A stretch of DNA of 64,000 nt from Hymenopus coronatus (GCA_030762935.1 CM060897.1:112030176-112094175); one strand, 5' to 3'; shown: positions 22,641 to 33,235, numbered from the stretch's first letter. The notes: a model not told the origin generated them from the sequence alone. Numbers and translations: made by a program.

Positions 22641-23377
22641 ATTGAATTCTACTAAGAATATTGCAAGTGGTTGCGTTGTATATATGTATGAGTGTGGGTG
22701 ATATTTAAATAAGATTTTAAATTATTAATTTGAAATCACTGATTGAATCCTCTTAGCTTTATTAAAATATAGTACAAATTTTGAGCACCGAAAAATTCTC
22801 TTTCAACCCAAATCAATATATTTAATTAAATCTAAATCTGTAACGTTTTGGTGTAAGTAGGTACGTAAAATATGTACATAGGTGATTAGAGAGAATGGAT
22901 GGTGTGTGTTGTATTATTTATTTATTTGTTATATACCTCAGGTTTTGTTTTAGTGCATCATTTGTACCTAATCCCAGAATTTATCACTGATAAAGTGACC
23001 AATTCAAATGCTACAGAGAGCACATTGGTGAACGGTGAACGATTTCGAATATTGAGCTACAGATTTGGACCTGAAATGAAGTTGGCCTCACCTTGTTTAT
23101 TTTTGGATCACATTTGCCCCTGGAGTTGCTATGGTTACTTGGAGCGGATGAAAAGTGTTTATTCTGATTCTGGCAGGAAAATAAGCACTTGGAACGTGAA
23201 GGAGAAGAATGGAGGGTAAAGAGCAGGATGCGATATGTTTTTCACCCTCAAAGAATGCGGCAGTATTAGTGGAAATGTTTACCTCTCTTTAACACTCGCT
23301 GTTCATTTGTTAACAGCATCAGAAAGGCTTTTGTTTCTGTAATGATAAAATTACAAAATGTATCATTATCGTCGCTG
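22641..23377. other. Unique stretch with a 106-aa ORF
   Basis: No repeat blocks of the dominant family. The ORF at 22899-23219 (+) starts with a hydrophobic N-terminus (VVLFIYLLYTSGF) that could act as a signal or membrane segment. It then turns polar and ends in TAA within GGGTAAAG, a passable splice-donor-like motif. No family is recognised. It may be an exon, a transposon fragment or chance. Confidence 0.25.
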
Positions 23378-23381
23378 TTTT

Positions 23382-23428
23382 TACTTTCCCTAAATAGGTA
23401 GAGAAGGCATCTATTGCATTCCATTACA
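23382..23428 (-). mobile_element. HINE-like element, terminal fragment
   Basis: ACTTTCCCTAAATAGGTAGAGAAGGC then ATTGCATTCCATT, the outer 3' end of a minus copy, cut off by the next copy. Confidence 0.55.
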
Positions 23429-23432
23429 AAAT

Positions 23433-23616
23433 ATTATGTGTTACATTCACATAACTTTCTCTACATCTCTGTAATAAATTATTGTTAATAAGGTGATTCT
23501 ACATCATTCTAGTCGAGATAACCGTTAGCAAAAATGTTGCTATTATTTGCTTCCTTGTAAACAGAAAGGAAATAAAGGAAACCATTAGGATAAACCGACA
23601 GTGAAATGTTTTAAAA
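23433..23616 (+). mobile_element. HINE-like element, 5' fragment
   Basis: Starts ATTATGTGTTACATTCACATAACTTTCTCTAC, reaches TTGCTTCCTTGTAAACAGAAAGG and CCGACAGTGAAATG, then is replaced by the 5' end of another copy. Confidence 0.8.
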
Positions 23617-23619
23617 TCT

Positions 23620-24390
23620 GATATGTTACATGCACATGACATTCTCTAGCTGCTCTACAAAGTTCTTACAAAAGATTATTCTCCTCTACACAATGCTAAA
23701 CGAGATAAACATTAGCAGAATGTTCTTAATATTTAGTTCCTTATAAGTAGAAGGAAACTCGGAATGCGCTATGCATAAGTGATAGTTAAATGTTTTAAAA
23801 TATCGTTATGCGATTGTCAATGCAAATCGCTTCATTGCTCAGCCAGGAGTAGAACTAAAGAATAATGTACACTTCCTCTCTGAGAAAAGTATGACTACTT
23901 TACAATTTAAACCGATAACAAGGAATATCTCGGAAATGGTTACCTCCACAACAAAAACGTAAATCGTGTGTTTTGACGATATCTGCATTTTTTGTGTTAT
24001 AAGTTTTTGTCTATTTCTTACGGTTCAGCAGGTAAGCAAAATTAGACAAAATCCATCTAGAATAAAGAGCTCTTCATAGGCTCTTCCCAGAAAATTCAAA
24101 ATATACATTTTATTTGGAATGTCTTTATCTTTAGTGTACGGGATTTTAATCAAAATCGTTAGAGCCATTTCTGAGAAAATCAAAATATTCAAAATTTTCC
24201 TATGTAAAGGGTAGTTTGTAATTGGGGATTTATTTGAAAATCTTCGTGTCGCATCCTTGGAAGATACTAAACCTGAATACCAAGTTTGGTATTTAACGGC
24301 CTTTTCGATTTGCTGTCCAAAGTCACATACACGCGTGCACGGACCTTTTTCTAAAAATCATTTTTTTGGACTCAGGGGACCTCAAAACAC
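23620..24390 (+). mobile_element. HINE-like element, subfamily 2 copy
   Basis: TCTGATATGTTACATGCACATGACATTCTCTAGCTGC is the 5' end of the subfamily that also reads AGTTCCTTATAAGTAGAAGG and GCCAGGAGTAGAAC. Full central blocks follow, the CA tract is lost, and it breaks at CCTCAAAACACATATATAT before the hairpin. Confidence 0.85.
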
Positions 24391-24404
24391 ATATATATAT
24401 TTAT

Positions 24405-24692
24405 TTTTTATCTACATCGGGCTAATCAAGATGGAGATTACCGAATTGGTTTTATTACTTGCTTCTTTGAAAGTAGAAGGGAAATAAGGAAATACACTAG
24501 GCTAAAGCTATAATCAAATCTTTTAAAAGCCCATCACTATGTTTTTGATTGCTAGTACTAAACAAAAGAGAGACGAAAATAAATATATCTACCGTTTGAG
24601 AAAAGTTCAAGCAGCTTAAAACTGAAACCACTCGGAGTATCTGAAAACGGTTAACTTTATAAATGAGTAATAAAACAATATTTATATGCATA
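24405..24692 (+). mobile_element. HINE-like element, internal fragment
   Basis: From TTTTTATCTACATCGGGCTAATC through TTACTTGCTTCTTTGAAAGTAG to TTATATGCATAAAGT; it stops where the SINE begins. Confidence 0.75.
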
Positions 24693-24957
24693 AAGTGCCA
24701 ACAAGGCTCTGCGCAACTGCCTGCGCGAGCTTTCTCAACCGGAAGTACCGAGTTCGATTTCCGGCTGGGGCGAGGATTTTTTCTTTAATCAAAATTATTC
24801 CCTATCCCCCACAGAGACTGGAGGTATGAATGTGAATGTGTTCAATGATATAAAATGATTAACATTATGGCAACCTACCGTTAATGTATTTGTTTCACAA
24901 GTAAAAAGCCCCCGACATGACCATACCAGTTAAAGAGGGCTATACAAATGAAAAAAA
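24693..24957 (+). mobile_element. tRNA-derived SINE, family D, with A tail
   Basis: CTGCGCGAGCTTTCTCAACCGG precedes ACCGAGTTCGATTTCCGGC (box B). ATTATTCCCTATCCCCC and GCCCCCGACATGACCATACC follow, ending GGGCTATACAAATGAAAAAAA. The next HINE-like copy begins within that A run. Confidence 0.65.
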
Positions 24958-25857
24958 TCTGATGTGTACCATTCACATGACTTTCTCCATATCCCTGCAA
25001 CAAATTATTCTTAAAAAGTTTATACTTCTATTTACTTTATGCTAATCAGAAACAATTAGCAGAAATAGTCTTATTACTCGCTTCCTTGTAAGTAGAAGCG
25101 AAATAAGGGACTACCATAGGTTAAAATGATATTCAAAACTGGTTGCTATGTCAATGAAGTTCCCTTGTTTATATGGATCGGAGTTGACAAGTTCCCGTAT
25201 GAGAAAAATATAAGTTTTTCATAGCAGAAACCAAAAATAAGGAATGTCTCAAATACGACGAACTCCACGAAAAAAAGTTATATAACATAAATTGTGTGTT
25301 TTAATATGCTCTACATTTTTTGTGCAGTAAGTTTTTGTCCATCTCTTACGGTTTGGCAGTTATTCAAAATTCCGTAAAATTCATCCAGAATAAACTACTC
25401 TTCAGAGGCTATTCCCAGAAAATTCAAGATATACATTTTGTTTGACAGGTAAATGTCTTTAATATACGAAATTTTAATCAAAATCGTTAGAGCCATTTTT
25501 GATAAAATCAAAATTTTCGAAACAAGTTCCATGTAAAGGGTAGTTAGGGGGTGGGGGGATTTTTCTCAAAATTTTCGTGTCGCATCCCTGGAAGATACTA
25601 AACTTAAATACCAAGTTTGGTATTTTACCGACTTTTCGTGTTTGAGTTATCGTGTTCACAGACACACGAACACACTGACACACGGACACACGGACACACA
25701 CACACACACACACACACACGGACCTTTTTGTGAAAATGCTTTTTTTGGATATTGGGAACCCTAAAACATATATTGTCGGTGAAATCTCGGTATCGAATTT
25801 TTGGTGGAGTGCAATACCTTCTCTATACACTATGTACATAGTGCGTATAGAAAAAGT
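24958..25857 (+). mobile_element. HINE-like element, reference full copy
   Basis: This copy shows the family's whole plan. The 5' end is TCTGATGTGTACCATTCACATG, with the subterminal ACTTTCTCC at about 24980. A conserved non-coding body follows. The 20-bp palindrome AAATACCAAGTTTGGTATTT is at 25606-25625, the CA tract at 25694-25719 and CGGACCTTTTTG at 25719. Next are GTGAAATCTCGGTATCG and a 3' palindrome centred on ACTATGTACATAGT (25829-25842) inside CTCTATAC/GTATAG arms, with the end AAAGT at 25857. It has no coding capacity of its own. It starts in the A tail of a SINE. A non-autonomous Helentron/Helitron2 class is inferred from asymmetric subterminal inverted repeats, the 3' hairpin, the microsatellite and lack of target duplication. 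The alternative is an unusual long MITE. Confidence 0.85.
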
Positions 25858-26512
25858 AAAAATCTAATGTGTTCTATATACATGACTTTCTCTACATCTC
25901 TGTAACAAATTATCATTAAAAAGTGTAATCTTCTGTCTGCTTCATGCTAATCGAGATAAATATTAATAGAAATGTTTTCTTGTAAATAGAAGGAAAATAA
26001 TCGATTACACTAGGCTAAAACGATGGTCAAATATTTCAAAAGCTTGTTACCATGTGGTTGAGATGGGTTTCTATGCAGGGCCTGAAGTTTATATCTTTCC
26101 GTATACTTTAATCTGAAACAAAAACAAGGAATATCTCAGAAATGGTCAATTCCTCGAAAAAAAAAAACAAACAAACAACGTATATGACATGCTCTGTAGA
26201 CTTTTAACATATTTTGTGTAGTAAGTTTCTGTCCTTCTCTTTCGGTTTACTGTCTTTAGAGGCTATTTCTAGAACATTTGAGATATACATTTTATTTGCC
26301 ATATAAATATCTTTAATATATGCTATTTTAAACAAAATCATTAGAGCTATTTTTGAGAAAATAAAAATTTCCTAAATGTTTTTCCATGTAAAGGGTAGTT
26401 TCTTCAAAATCTTCGTGTCACAGTGAAAGATAGTCAAATTAAATAATGAATGAAGTTTGGCATTTAACGATCTTTTCATTTTTGAGCTATGCTTTTTCTC
26501 AAAATGCTTTTT

Positions 26513-26677
26513 ACTTTCTCCATACGCACTATGTACATAGTGTATAGAGAAAGTATTGCACTCCACCAAAAATTCGATACCGAGATTTCACCGGAAATAT
26601 ATGTTTTAGGGTCCCCAATATCCAAAAAAAAGCATTTTCACAAAAAGGTCCGTGTGTGTGTGTGTGTATGTGTGTGT

Positions 26678-26719
<42 letters not shown>

Positions 26720-27425
26720 GTGTGTCTGTGAACACGATAACTCCAAAACGAAAAGTCGGTAAAATACCAAACTTGGTATTTAAAATTAGTATCTTCCAGG
26801 GATGCGACACGAAGATTTTGAGAAAAATCCCCCACCCCCTAACTACCCTTTACATGGAACTTTTTTCGAAAATTTTGATTTTCTCAAAAATGGCTCTAAC
26901 GATTTTGATTAAAATTTCGGATATTAAACATATTTACCTGACAAATGAAATGCATATCTTGAATTTTCTGGGAATAGCCTCTGGAGAGTAATTTATTCTG
27001 GATGAATGTTACTAAATTTTGAATAACTGCTAAACCGTAAGAGATGGACAAAAACTTACTGCACAAGAAATGTAGAGCACATTAAAACACACAATTTATG
27101 TTATATACATTTTTTTCGTGGAGTTCGTCGTTTTTGTGACATTCCTTATTTTTGGTTTCTGCTATGAAAAACGTATACTTTTCTCATACGAGAACTTGTC
27201 AACTCCTATCCATATAAACAAAGGAACTTCATTGACATAGCAACCAGCTTTTGACTATCACTTTAACCTACGGTTGTCCCTTATTTTGCTTCTACTTACA
27301 AAGATGCGAGTAATAAGACTATTTCTGCTAATTTTTTCTGATTAGCATAAAGTAAATAGAAGTATAAGCTTTTTAAGAACTATTTGTTGCAGGGATATGG
27401 AGAAAGTCATGTGAATGGTACACAT
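26513..27425 (-). mobile_element. HINE-like element, young copy nested antiparallel
   Basis: Begins ACTTTCTCCATACGCACTATGTACATAG, then TTCGATACCGAGATTTCACC, a GT tract and the palindrome. It ends GGATATGGAGAAAGTCATGTGAATGGTACACA. Very similar to 24958-25857, 46211-47092 and 49835-50742, so these form a young subfamily. Confidence 0.9.
26652..26717. repeat. (GT)n microsatellite inside HINE-like copy
   Basis: About 32 GT units interrupted twice by TATG. Confidence 0.95.
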
Positions 27426-27544
27426 TTTTTGGATTCAGGTGGATCAAAAACATGAATTTCCAGTGAAATCTGGGTATCGAATTTTTGGATGCATTGCAAC
27501 ACCCTCTCTATACACTATGTACATAGTACGTGTAGAGAAAATAA

Positions 27545-27928
27545 ACATTATGTAGCATAAATTGAGTATTTTATCGAGATGTACACTTTTCTAGTAAGTT
27601 TTTGTCTATATCTTACGGTTTCCCACTTTTCTAAAAGCTATAAAAAGTCGTCCAATGAAGAGATTTTCAGAAGTGTCCCCCAAAAAATGCAATATTTACA
27701 TTTTGTTTTTCATGAAAATATCTTAAACATATGACATTTTGATCAAAATCATTAGAGCTATTTTTGAGAAACTCAAAAAGTTCTAAAACATTTTCATTTA
27801 AATGGTAGTTGAAGTGGGGGAGGAGATTTTCTTGAAAATATCCATGTCGCAACCTTGGAAGTTGCTGACCTTAAATACCTAATGTAGTATTTAACCGAAT
27901 TTTAGTTTTTGAAGTATTGTGCCCACAG

Positions 27929-27959
<31 letters not shown>

Positions 27960-28129
27960 GTGACATTATTCTAAAATGTTTGTTTTTGGTTTCAGCAGGT
28001 CCAAAAACTGCATTTCCGGTGAAACCTCGGTATCAAATTTTTGGGTGAAATACAATATCTCCTCTATCCAGAATAAAATACATTCTCTATCCGCTATGTA
28101 CATTTTACATACGTGCAAGAGAAAGTAAA
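27545..28129 (+). mobile_element. HINE-like element, 5'-truncated copy
   Basis: Starts TTATGTAGCATAAATTGAGT in the central block. The CA tract is at about 27928-27957, and it ends TATCCGCTATGTACATTTTACATACG and GAGAAAGTAAAA. A short direct duplication (CTCTATCC with neighbouring bases) lies just before the end. Confidence 0.8.
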
Positions 28130-28130
28130 A

Positions 28131-28413
28131 CACTCTTCTATCTACTTGAGGCTTATCAAGATAACCATTATGATATTATTTCCTTGTACAAGGGAAATAA
28201 AGGAATACAATAAGCTAAAGTGATAGTCAAGTCTTTTAAAACCAGTCGCTTTGTGATGGTATTGAAATTCCGTTCCATCTGGTTAACCAGGATGAAAAAC
28301 TCTTAATAACGTCTTCTCATTTGAGAAAAATATAAGAATTGGATATTAAATTGTTACCCCCACATTAAAATGTGTTTGACATAAATTGCGTGTTTTGATG
28401 AAATCTGCTTTTT
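28131..28413 (+). mobile_element. HINE-like element, internal fragment
   Basis: From ACTCTTCTATCTACTTGAGG to TGCGTGTTTTGATGAAATCTGC, then cut by a minus copy at a T run. Confidence 0.75.
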
Positions 28414-28684
28414 ACTTTCTCTACAATACTATTTAGATAGTGTATAGAGAATTTATTGTAATGCACCTAAAAATTCGATACCGAGATTTCACCGGAAATA
28501 CATGTTTTGGGTCCCCCTGAATAAAAAAAAACATTTCTGGAAAAAGATCAGTGTGTGTGTATGTGTGTGTGTGTGTCTGTGTATGTATATGTGCACAGCA
28601 TAGCTCAAAATCGAAAAGACCGTTAAATACCAAACTTGGTATTTAAGATAGGTATCTTGCAAGGATGCGACACGAAGATTTTCA
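28414..28684 (-). mobile_element. HINE-like element, 3' third
   Basis: Begins ACTTTCTCTACAATACTATTTAGATAG and has CACCTAAAAATTCGATACCG, a short GT tract and the palindrome. It is cut after GACACGAAGATTTTCA by SINE-like sequence. Confidence 0.8.
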
Positions 28685-28825
28685 AAAGAACCTCTAGCCT
28701 GATTAAGAGGCCTATGAGCAAAATTAAGATGTCATTCACGTCCAGTATAGAATGGGATACTGAAAACCCCATTAAGAGCTTCCATAAACAAAACTCCATT
28801 TCATGTCATACAAAAGCTCAGGAAC
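28685..28825 (+). mobile_element. SINE family B, 3' part
   Basis: AAGAGGCCTATGAGCAAAATTAAG and TATAGAATGGGATACTG and GAGCTTCCATAA match 1970-2085 in order. The tRNA-like head is absent, as expected for a 5'-truncated retrocopy. Confidence 0.5.
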
Positions 28826-29370
28826 ACACAAAATATCCCGGTGAAAAACAATTCTGCTTCGCCAAGTATATCAACCTGTTTGCGAAGTCAGCAATACATG
28901 CAGTCTAAGGTTCAATTCCTTACTTCCCCTTTAAGGCGAGTTCGAAAAAATGAACAATGTCATACAATTAAACAAGGCTCCATCGCTACTGTTTGCGCCA
29001 CCGCAATCCTCTTCTCCGCCATATTTATCTTCCTCCTGAAGCTCAACGACGAAGACTGAAGCGGCGCTGGCACTCCGATCTGAGACTGAACATTTAGCTT
29101 TTTTATTGTTCTTCTGTGCTGTTTTCTCTAGTTTCTTGTACTGTTTCTTTGGGCCCATCGCTGAATGGTACCCCAACCACATATTATATACTGTTCTGCT
29201 CAACCGTATTGTACCTCATTGTACAATGGAGTTTTCTTCCAATAAAAAAAAAAAAAAAACAATTAAACCCACTCGTAATAAAATCCGAATAAACCTGAAG
29301 ACAGAGTATGTACTTATGTTATTATCTATTAAAATGCATTTAACATATATTAGATTTTACCTCACATAAT
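28826..29370. other. Stretch with poly-A end
   Basis: GC-richer than its surroundings at 28870-29170. The + strand ends in CCAATAAAAAAAAAAAAAAAAC near 29250-29265, which looks like a retrocopy tail with AATAAA. The boundaries and the source are unknown. Confidence 0.35.
28931..29203 (-). CDS. Hypothetical small ORF, MGPKKQ-type
   Basis: A 90-aa minus-strand frame. From an internal ATG at about 29159 it reads MGPKKQYKKLEKTAQKNNKK and is then acidic and Ser-rich with EEDKYGGEED. Lys-rich N-termini starting MGPKK are common in nuclear and transposon proteins, but no domain is visible and the frame runs out. It lies opposite the poly-A-ended + strand stretch, so at most one of the two readings is meaningful. 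Function unknown; chance is possible. Confidence 0.2.
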   Translation of the reverse strand: MSRTVYNMWLGYHSAMGPKKQYKKLEKTAQKNNKKAKCSVSDRSASAASVFVVELQEEDKYGGEEDCGGANSSDGALFNCMTLFIFSNSP

Positions 29371-29655
29371 TTTCAATATAAAAAATAGTTTGGGGTAGGG
29401 GGAATTTTTCTCAAAATCTATGTTCGCATCCTTAAAACATACCAAACTTAAATACCAAGTTTCGCATTTTACCGACTTTTCGTTTTTAAGTTATAGTGTT
29501 CACAGGCACACACACATGAACCTTTTTCTAACAATTCTTTTTTTGGATATAGGATAACCTAAAAGTGTATATCTTGTGAAATCTCGGTATCAAATTGTAT
29601 AGTGGAGTGCAACACCTTCTCTTCATACGCACCATGTACTATTTAGAGAAAGCAA
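29371..29655 (+). mobile_element. HINE-like element, 3' third
   Basis: From TTTCAATATAAAAAATAGTTTGGGG through AAATACCAAGTTTCGCATTT and a short CA tract to a decayed hairpin and AGAGAAAGCAAAAA. Confidence 0.75.
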
Positions 29656-29659
29656 AAAT

Positions 29660-29770
29660 TCATTTTCGGGATATAGGCGACCCTAAAACGAGTATTTCAA
29701 CTGAAATATTGTTATAGAATTTTTAGGTGAAATTCATTACCTTTTCTATCTATATACTAGGTATGAATTA
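29660..29770 (+). mobile_element. HINE-like element, 3' scrap
   Basis: TTTTCGGGATATAGGCGACC, TAGAATTTTTAGGTG and TACCTTTTCTATC match the terminal block; it is tandem to the preceding copy's end. Confidence 0.55.
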
Positions 29771-30160
29771 CAGCAAATAAAATTGTCAAGTGAGATATAC
29801 TTGTTAAGAAATCGTATAAACAAGCTAGCAAACATTATGGGAAACAGGTTAATTTTGCTTATTTCTGAGAGTATAATCAGGTATGCTTTATTGCTGTATG
29901 GAACTGGTTCTGGCTAAAATATATATTACAATTGCAAAAAGAGGCTTAAAGAATAATCACTAGATTTTTCACCGCGGTATTTGTGTCAGAAAGAATTTTA
30001 GCTGTGTGCAATTAATACATTCTTGTTCGTTTAATGTTTTTAAAGCAAACAATCACCAGCTATGAACTCGGAACCATTAATCATTCCCACAATATTTTAA
30101 ACACAAACATCCAAATACCATTTTCAATATAAAGTAAAACCCATAATACTCGTATTTTTA
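29771..30160 (+). pseudogene. Probable LINE reverse transcriptase C-terminus, relic
   Basis: Translation with frameshifts gives IIRYALLLYGTGSG, then LQLQK followed by RIITRFF, later ELGTINHSHNILNTNIQIPF. This order (Y-G-x-x-x-W/G, L-Q-K-R-A-x-R-I-I, then N-S/T-H-x-x-N-T) fits the thumb and tail of non-LTR reverse transcriptases. Several frameshifts; no catalytic core is present. Confidence 0.4.
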
Positions 30161-30588
30161 ATGCTATTAACGTAGTTAGTGTGCTTCCGGAGACTTAGAA
30201 TTTTAAATTAGGCAGTATGAGATTCAAACGTTTAAGGCTAAAGAAAACCTCATTTATAATGTGCAAGAATGTTATAGTACTGATTTCGTCTTAATGTATT
30301 TAATGTATTATTTATTTTTAACCATATGATCCGATTTAGGGTTGCCAAAAATAGAGTACTTAAAATACTTAAAACTAATACTTAAATACTTAAAGTACTA
30401 CAAAATAATCACATAGAAATAATAAATTGTTGGAAAAAAAATTCCAAAAACAATAATAATGAAATAAGAATACAAATTCTGATAACAATAATGCTATATA
30501 TTATTTCAAATTTAGTTATAGGTACTATATACAAAACAATGTTTTAAATAAAGGTGATTTCTCAAAGGGGCTTACAGTATATATATTT
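30160..30588. other. Very AT-rich low-complexity stretch
   Basis: Contains short ACTTAAAATACTTAAA-type repeats at 30355-30405 and nothing else recognisable. Confidence 0.45.
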
Positions 30589-31330
30589 ACTTTCTCTACA
30601 TATAATATGTACATAGTGTATAGAGAAGGTATTGTAATGCACCCAAAATTATATACCCTGAATAAAAAAAGCTGATTAGTTACATTCGTATGACTTTCTT
30701 AACTGCTCTACAAACTTCGCAAAAAAGATTATTCTTCCTTCTACACAATGCTAATCGAGATAAACATTAGCATAATGTTCTTATTACTTAGTTCCTTATA
30801 TGTAGGAGGGAACTAAAGAAATGCACTGATAGTCAACTATTTTAAAAGCTGTCGTTATGCGATTGTCATTGCAAATCACTTCTTTGCTTGGCCAGGAGTA
30901 GAACAAAAGAAAAACGGAGACTCCCTGTCTGAAAAATGTATAGGTACTTCAAAATTGAAATCAATAACAAGGAAAATATCAGAAAAGGTTACCTCCACAA
31001 CAAAAACGTAAACGACATAAATTGTGTGTTTTGACGAGATCTATATTTTTGTTTAGTAAGTTCTTGTCTATCTCTTACGGTTAAGAAACTTCGGAAAAAT
31101 TCGTCTAAAGTAGAGGCCTTCAGATTCTAAACCCAGAAACTTCAATATATGTATATATTATTTCGGATGTAAATAGCTTTAATATACAGGATTTTTAAGA
31201 AAATACAACTTTTCTAAAAATTTTCCATGTAAAGGCTAAACCTAAATACCAACTTTGATATTTAACGGTCTTTTCGTTTTTGAGCTAAGCTGTCCACAGA
31301 CTCATGTACATCCAGACAGGCAGAGAAAAA

Positions 31331-31366
<36 letters not shown>

Positions 31367-32176
31367 TCTTTTTTTTCTAAAAATGCTTTTTTCGGTCTTA
31401 AGGGACACCAATTCATACATTTCAGGCGAAATCTTGACATAGAATTTTTGGGTGCAATACAATAATTTCTCTATTCGCTTCGCACATAGTACTTATGAGG
31501 ACAGAGAGAGTAAAAGACATTTTTAGTATTTAGTATTTAATAGTATTTAAGTTTGTTATCTTCCATGAATATGGCAGAAGATTTTCACGAAAATCTCCCC
31601 CCCCCAAACAATCCTCTACATGGGACATTTTTAAAAAAAATGTTATTTTCTCGAAAATGGCTCTATCGATTATGATTAAAATATCTTACGATATTTTTAT
31701 GACAAACGAAATGTATATCTTGAATTTTCTGAAAATAGCTTCTGAAGACCTCTTCATTGTGGATAACTTTTGTATATCTGGCAAACCGTAAGAGCTATAC
31801 AAAACTTACTAAAAAAATGTAAATCTCACTCAAACGTACAATTTATGACCATACATTTTTTTTGTAGATTTAACCGTTTTCGAGATATTCTGGATTACTG
31901 GTGACAATTTTAGCCACTTAAACTTTTCTCAAACGGAAAGACATCTTTATTCTCGTTTCTCGTTTGGTTATTCCTGGCAAGCAAAGATATTGGAATTTCA
32001 ACTGTTTCATATAGGACCCGCTTTTAAAGCACGAAATTAACGCTTTAGCCTGTGCAATAAGACAAATTCTGTTTATGTTTATCTTGATTACTATTATATA
32101 GATAACAGATTAATATTTTGAATAAGAGATTTGTTTACCAAACAGTTAGAGGACGTCATGTGAATGGAACACATTC
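30589..32176 (-). mobile_element. HINE-like host copy interrupted by a + copy
   Basis: First part 30589-30670 is the outer 3' end (ACTTTCTCTACATATAATATGTACATAG, ending CCCTGAATAAAAAAA). The second part 31512-32176 resumes AAAAGACATTTTTAG, has lost the GT tract, and runs to AGAGGACGTCATGTGAATGGAACACA. The break is at the A run complementary to GCTTTTTTGG. Confidence 0.8.
30671..31511 (+). mobile_element. HINE-like element, subfamily 2 copy nested antiparallel
   Basis: Starts GCTGATTAGTTACATTCGTATGACTTTC and carries the subfamily 2 blocks (TTAGTTCCTTATATGTAGG, GGCCAGGAGTAGAAC). The CA tract is at 31336-31362. It ends TATGAGGACAGAGAGAGT with a decayed hairpin. Confidence 0.85.
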
Positions 32177-32185
32177 TATTTTTTC

Positions 32186-32325
32186 CTTCAACTGACAATT
32201 AGAAGTAATAAGGACAATTTCTGGTAATGTTTAACTCGATTATCATGAAGTCGATAGAAGAATAAGCCTTTTAACAATAATTCATTACAGAGATGAAGAG
32301 AAAATCATGTGAATAGAACACGTCA
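32186..32325 (-). mobile_element. HINE-like element, 5' terminal fragment
   Basis: From CTTCAACTGACAATTAGAAG to GATGAAGAGAAAATCATGTGAATAGAACACGTCAGA. Confidence 0.75.
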
Positions 32326-32363
32326 GATATTTCTTGTTACATTATGCCACTGTATTGCATTTT

Positions 32364-33228
32364 ACTTTCTCTACAAGTACTATGTACATAGTGTATAGAG
32401 AAGGTATTGTATTGCACCCAAAAATTCGATACCGAGATTTCATCGGAAATACATGTTTTGGGTCCCCCTGAATCCATAAAAAGCATTTTTGGAGAAAGGT
32501 CCGTGTGTGTGCGTGTGTGCCTGTGGACAGCATAGCTCAAAAACGCAAAGACCGCTGAATACCAAACTTGGTATTTAAGTTTGGTATCTTCCAAGGATGC
32601 GACACGAAGATTTTCAAGAACATCCCCCCACCCCCAATTACCCTTTACATGGAACATTTTTTGAAAATTTAGATTTTCTTAAATTTGGCACTAACGATTT
32701 TGATTAAAATATCGTATATTAAAGATATTTACGTGACAAATAAAATATATATCTTGAATTTTCTGGGAATAGCCTCTGAAGACTACTTTATTCTCGATTA
32801 ATTTCACAGGATTTTGCATAACTGCTAAACCGTAAGAGATGGACAAGAACTTACTTAACACACACAAAATGTAGAGCACATTAAAACACACAATTTATGT
32901 TATATACATTTTTTTCGTGGAGTTGATCGTTTTTGACATATTCCTTGTTTTTGGTTTCAGCTATGAAAAACATACTTTTCTCATACAGGAATTTGTCAAC
33001 TTCTGTCCATAGAAACAAAGGAACTTCAGTCACATAGCAACCAGCTTTTGATTATTAGTTTAGCCTATAGTACTCTCTTATTTCCCTCCTGCTTGCAAGG
33101 AAGCAAGTAATAAGACTATTAGTGCTAATTTTTTTCTCGATTAGCATGAAGTAAATAGATGCATAAGCTTTTTAACAATAATTTGTTGCAGAGAGGTAGA
33201 GAAAGTCATGTGAATGGAACACATCAGA
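32364..33228 (-). mobile_element. HINE-like element, reference minus copy
   Basis: Complete. It starts ACTTTCTCTACAAGTACTATGTACATAGTGTATAGAGAAGG, with CACCCAAAAATTCGATACCG, CCCCCTGAATCCATAAAAAGC, a short GT tract, the perfect palindrome AAATACCAAACTTGGTATTT and the central blocks. It ends GAGGTAGAGAAAGTCATGTGAATGGAACACATCAGA followed by T5. Confidence 0.9.
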
Positions 33229-33235
33229 TTTTTCT

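Larger units (their letters stand above)
25863..27542 (+). mobile_element. HINE-like host copy interrupted by a nested copy
   Basis: Left part 25863-26512 starts TCTAATGTGTTC in the A run that ends the previous copy. Its CA tract is deleted (GAGCTATGC joins TTTTTCTCAAAATGC). The right part 27426-27542 resumes TTTTTGGATTCAGGTGG and ends in an intact hairpin, ACACTATGTACATAGTACG. The break is exactly at the T run of the AATGCTTTTTTGGATTC motif. Confidence 0.9.

Noticed and set aside
24958..25857. Classifying the main repeat as an ordinary MITE
   Set aside because: The inverted repeats are displaced (about 20 bp from one end, at the very end on the other side), target duplications are absent apart from A runs, and the 3' palindrome is one-sided. 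The option stays open until an autonomous partner is found.
26529..26810. Thr-His repeat proteins
   Set aside because: These are translations of CA microsatellites (also at 7450, 18089, 43122, 51545 and others), not proteins.
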